From NCBI GenBank assembly GCA_018711085.1, contig DVIR01000053.1, forward strand, positions 1 through 5,299: a stretch of DNA of 5,299 nucleotides, in the 5' to 3' direction. Positions 3,585-5,299 of the stretch are shown here, piece by piece (positions within the stretch are counted from its first letter, which is position 1; every line of letters starts with the position of its first letter). Source of the stretch: Faeciplasma gallinarum. Lineage in GTDB: Bacteria; Bacillota; Clostridia; Oscillospirales; Ruminococcaceae. The translations under genes were made by a program, and so were the position numbers. Below the pieces are notes generated by a model. It was not told where the DNA came from. It did no database searches and worked only from the letters and a program-made list of their open reading frames with translations.

Positions 3585-5299
3585 TTATGAATTTGAGCTT
3601 TGACCGCTCTGCTCAGAAGAGACAGTGCGAATATCCGTCATATCCTGCTGCACCGGCTGTGCGCCTGCGGTGTTTTCCGGCTGTGCGGGCGGCGTCTGCT
3701 CCGGCTGGTTATACTGAGCATACTGCCCCTGAGCGAACTGCTCGGACTGTGCGGGATTTTGTCCCCCGCCGTAAGTTTCGGGGTCTGGCTCGGGAATCTT
3801 ATTTATAGTCAGCTCCGCTTTGAACAGGTCTCCGTCTATGTTTATTTCGAACTTGACATTTTGCAGGTTGCAAAGTCCCTTTGCAATTGAAAGTCCCAAA
3901 CCGCTGCCCTCTGTAGAACGAGACGAGTCGCCCCGCACAAATCTCTCCATAAGCTCCTCGCTTGATATGTTCAAGGGATACTTTGAGACATTTTTGAACA
4001 CAACGGTCACCGTGTTGTTTGTTTCGGTTTCGGAGATATACACTCTGGTGTCCGGCTGAGCATACTTGCATATGTTGCCTATCAGATTGTCAAGCACTCG
4101 CCACATCAATCTGCCGTCTATCATTACGGGCACGGGCTTTGATGACACATCAACCACAGGTGTGAGTCTTGCCTTTGCAAACTTATCCTCATACTCCGTA
4201 ACCGCTTGAGTCAGAAGAAGCGTCATGTCTGAGCGTTCAAAATTCACGGGTATAGCGCCGGACGAAGCTTTTGACGCCTCGACAAGGTCATCTATGAGCT
4301 TTTTCATCCTCTGCGACTGTCTCACCAAAACATCCACATACTCTTTCGCCTCATCAGGCTTGATGTCCTGCTTTGAAAGTATGTCTACATAGTTCACTAT
4401 AGATGTGAGCGGCGTCTTGAGGTCGTGTGAAACATTGGTTATAAGCTCTGTTTTCAGCCTTTCGGACTTCATGCGCTCATCGACTGCAAGGTGTATGCCG
4501 TTTCCGATGCTGTTTATGTCGTTTGCAAGGCTTTTAAGCTCATGCGGCATGCGCTCGGTATTTATTGTCGCGTCCGCATCGCCGCCGGATATCTTTTGAC
4601 ATCCGTCTTTAATTTTTCCGAACGCCGCAACATACACAATAAATCCTATGCCAACCGCTATCCTGCCCAGCAGGAACATGCTGATACCGTAATCGGCAGA
4701 GCCGTTTAGCACGGCTATTATATTAAGCATGTCGTATAAGAAAAGCAGCGTGTACAGAACAACAGCCTTTTTGGTGTATTTGAAGTTGAGGAAAATCATG
4801 CGGAAGAATTTGTACAGTAAAATTATGCCGCCGATTATGATTGTATACCTGAAGAGCTTTCCGCCTTTGTATCTTGCCGCGATGGTCATAAGAGTCACCA
4901 TCACCACTCCCACCGAAACAGCGGTAGCAACCATAAATATCAGCGTAGAAACCCACCATTCAGCCATTGAGCTGTAATAGATGATGTCGGCAGCAAACAA
5001 TATGCAATCCGCTATACACGCCGCCGCCGCACACAGGACAATCTCCAGCGGTATCTTGTCAAAGAAGCTCAGATGTATTCCCTTGTCACGCTCGTTATAT
5101 CCCGCCGCAGACATTAAATATACAAAGCATGTGCAGAACACTACAGTCGAGACGACAAGCAAAAAAATAAACAGGTTTTTGTTTGCAACAAACGCATCCA
5201 TCTTGGCATACCTGATATAAATATCGTCATGAGCCTCCAAGGTCGCAGGAATGGACACGTTTACGGTAAGAGTGTCCCGATACACAGGATAAAAAGACG
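3585..5299 (-). CDS. Membrane sensor histidine kinase (N-terminus beyond the window)
   Basis: Two-component sensor kinase in the cytoplasmic membrane; ligand and regulator unknown. The frame stays open to the right edge, and the first in-window start-like codon (GTG 5283-5285, counted here as residue 1) has no Shine-Dalgarno, so the gene is 5' partial. Residues 1-35 look like the end of an extracytoplasmic sensor region. Membrane helices follow near 37-60, 79-104, 109-135, 174-193 and 200-222; 144-172 is probably an in-plane basic helix by the positive-inside rule. A HAMP-like linker (246-275) leads to the HisKA domain with phosphoacceptor His287 in NVSHDLKTPLTS. The ATPase domain has an N box (Asn400, Asn404, NLIGNICKYA), ERFVRGDSS and the G2 box GSGLGLSIAKG (460-470). 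The usual DxGxG G1 box is absent; KNVSKYPLNIS (431-441) takes its place, a trait I recall from a large clostridial kinase group. A 70-residue Gln/Pro-rich tail ends the protein. The response regulator gene probably lies upstream, outside the window. Confidence 0.93.
   Translation of the reverse strand, partial: SFYPVYRDTLTVNVSIPATLEAHDDIYIRYAKMDAFVANKNLFIFLLVVSTVVFCTCFVYLMSAAGYNERDKGIHLSFFDKIPLEIVLCAAAACIADCILFAADIIYYSSMAEWWVSTLIFMVATAVSVGVVMVTLMTIAARYKGGKLFRYTIIIGGIILLYKFFRMIFLNFKYTKKAVVLYTLLFLYDMLNIIAVLNGSADYGISMFLLGRIAVGIGFIVYVAAFGKIKDGCQKISGGDADATINTERMPHELKSLANDINSIGNGIHLAVDERMKSERLKTELITNVSHDLKTPLTSIVNYVDILSKQDIKPDEAKEYVDVLVRQSQRMKKLIDDLVEASKASSGAIPVNFERSDMTLLLTQAVTEYEDKFAKARLTPVVDVSSKPVPVMIDGRLMWRVLDNLIGNICKYAQPDTRVYISETETNNTVTVVFKNVSKYPLNISSEELMERFVRGDSSRSTEGSGLGLSIAKGLCNLQNVKFEINIDGDLFKAELTINKIPEPDPETYGGGQNPAQSEQFAQGQYAQYNQPEQTPPAQPENTAGAQPVQQDMTDIRTVSSEQSGQSSNS
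3588..3797 (-). other. Low-complexity Gln/Pro/Ser tail of the sensor kinase
   Basis: The last 70 residues (497-566, after LTINKIPEP) contain short irregular units ending in Q (NPAQ, SEQFAQ, GQYAQ, NQPEQ, TPPAQ, GAQPVQQ), then a Ser-rich end. Hydrophobic residues are few and no helix or domain pattern is visible, so the tail should be disordered and cytoplasmic. Most histidine kinases end at the ATPase domain, so this is an extension. The frame is intact and runs directly into the stop. Confidence 0.85.

Noticed and set aside
3799..4071. Minus-strand and plus-strand frames of 80-90 codons inside the kinase gene
   Set aside because: They overlap the intact, motif-bearing ATPase domain in other frames and show nothing of their own.
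1..5299. tRNA or rRNA genes, CRISPR repeats, insertion sequences or attachment sites
   Set aside because: I saw no cloverleaf, no regularly spaced repeats, no transposase motifs and no long terminal inverted repeats. Genes fill the window except for two short gaps (624-770 and 3498-3584) that the hairpins and promoter explain.

Overview
The window looks like chromosomal housekeeping DNA from a Firmicute, most likely a Clostridia-class anaerobe. Three things point there: A-rich Shine-Dalgarno sequences (AAAGGA), a sigma-A type promoter, and a cysteine desulfurase / IscU / MnmA gene order together with a multi-spanning sensor-kinase type that I associate with Clostridia. The assignment comes from gene content and protein style only; I cannot name a genus.

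Layout. Positions 2-151 hold the last 49 codons of an unidentified plus-strand gene. It is followed after 16 bases by rnhA (168-623), a complete type 1 ribonuclease HI. An 11-bp perfect hairpin with a C(UACG)G tetraloop (645-670) separates rnhA from a clear promoter (TTGACA, 17 bases, TAAAAT; 683-711). This promoter drives a tight three-gene unit: a NifS/IscS-type cysteine desulfurase (771-1964), an IscU/NifU-type Fe-S scaffold (2017-2448) and the tRNA 2-thiouridylase mnmA (2448-3497). The last two genes share one base (TAATG). A long hairpin with A and T tracts on its two sides (3509-3557) sits between mnmA and a convergent minus-strand gene (3585 to beyond the window end). That gene encodes a membrane sensor histidine kinase whose N-terminus is outside the window.

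How the genes work together. The desulfurase takes sulfur from cysteine and holds it as a persulfide. IscU uses that sulfur, with iron, to build Fe-S clusters. MnmA uses it to thiolate U34 of the tRNAs for Glu, Gln and Lys. No TusABCDE relay, HscA/HscB chaperone, ferredoxin or Rrf2 regulator is present in the window. The IscU lacks the classical LPPVK chaperone motif, and the MnmA carries three cysteines (CxxC plus one) that could hold a cluster. The unit therefore looks like a minimal desulfurase hub serving two acceptors.

I see no mobile element, CRISPR array, RNA gene or clearly new system. The points most worth a second look are the MnmA cysteine set, the altered IscU motif and its extra CxxC tail, the kinase's missing G1 box and its Gln/Pro-rich tail, and an 8-bp tandem duplication that appears to have shortened the gene upstream of rnhA.
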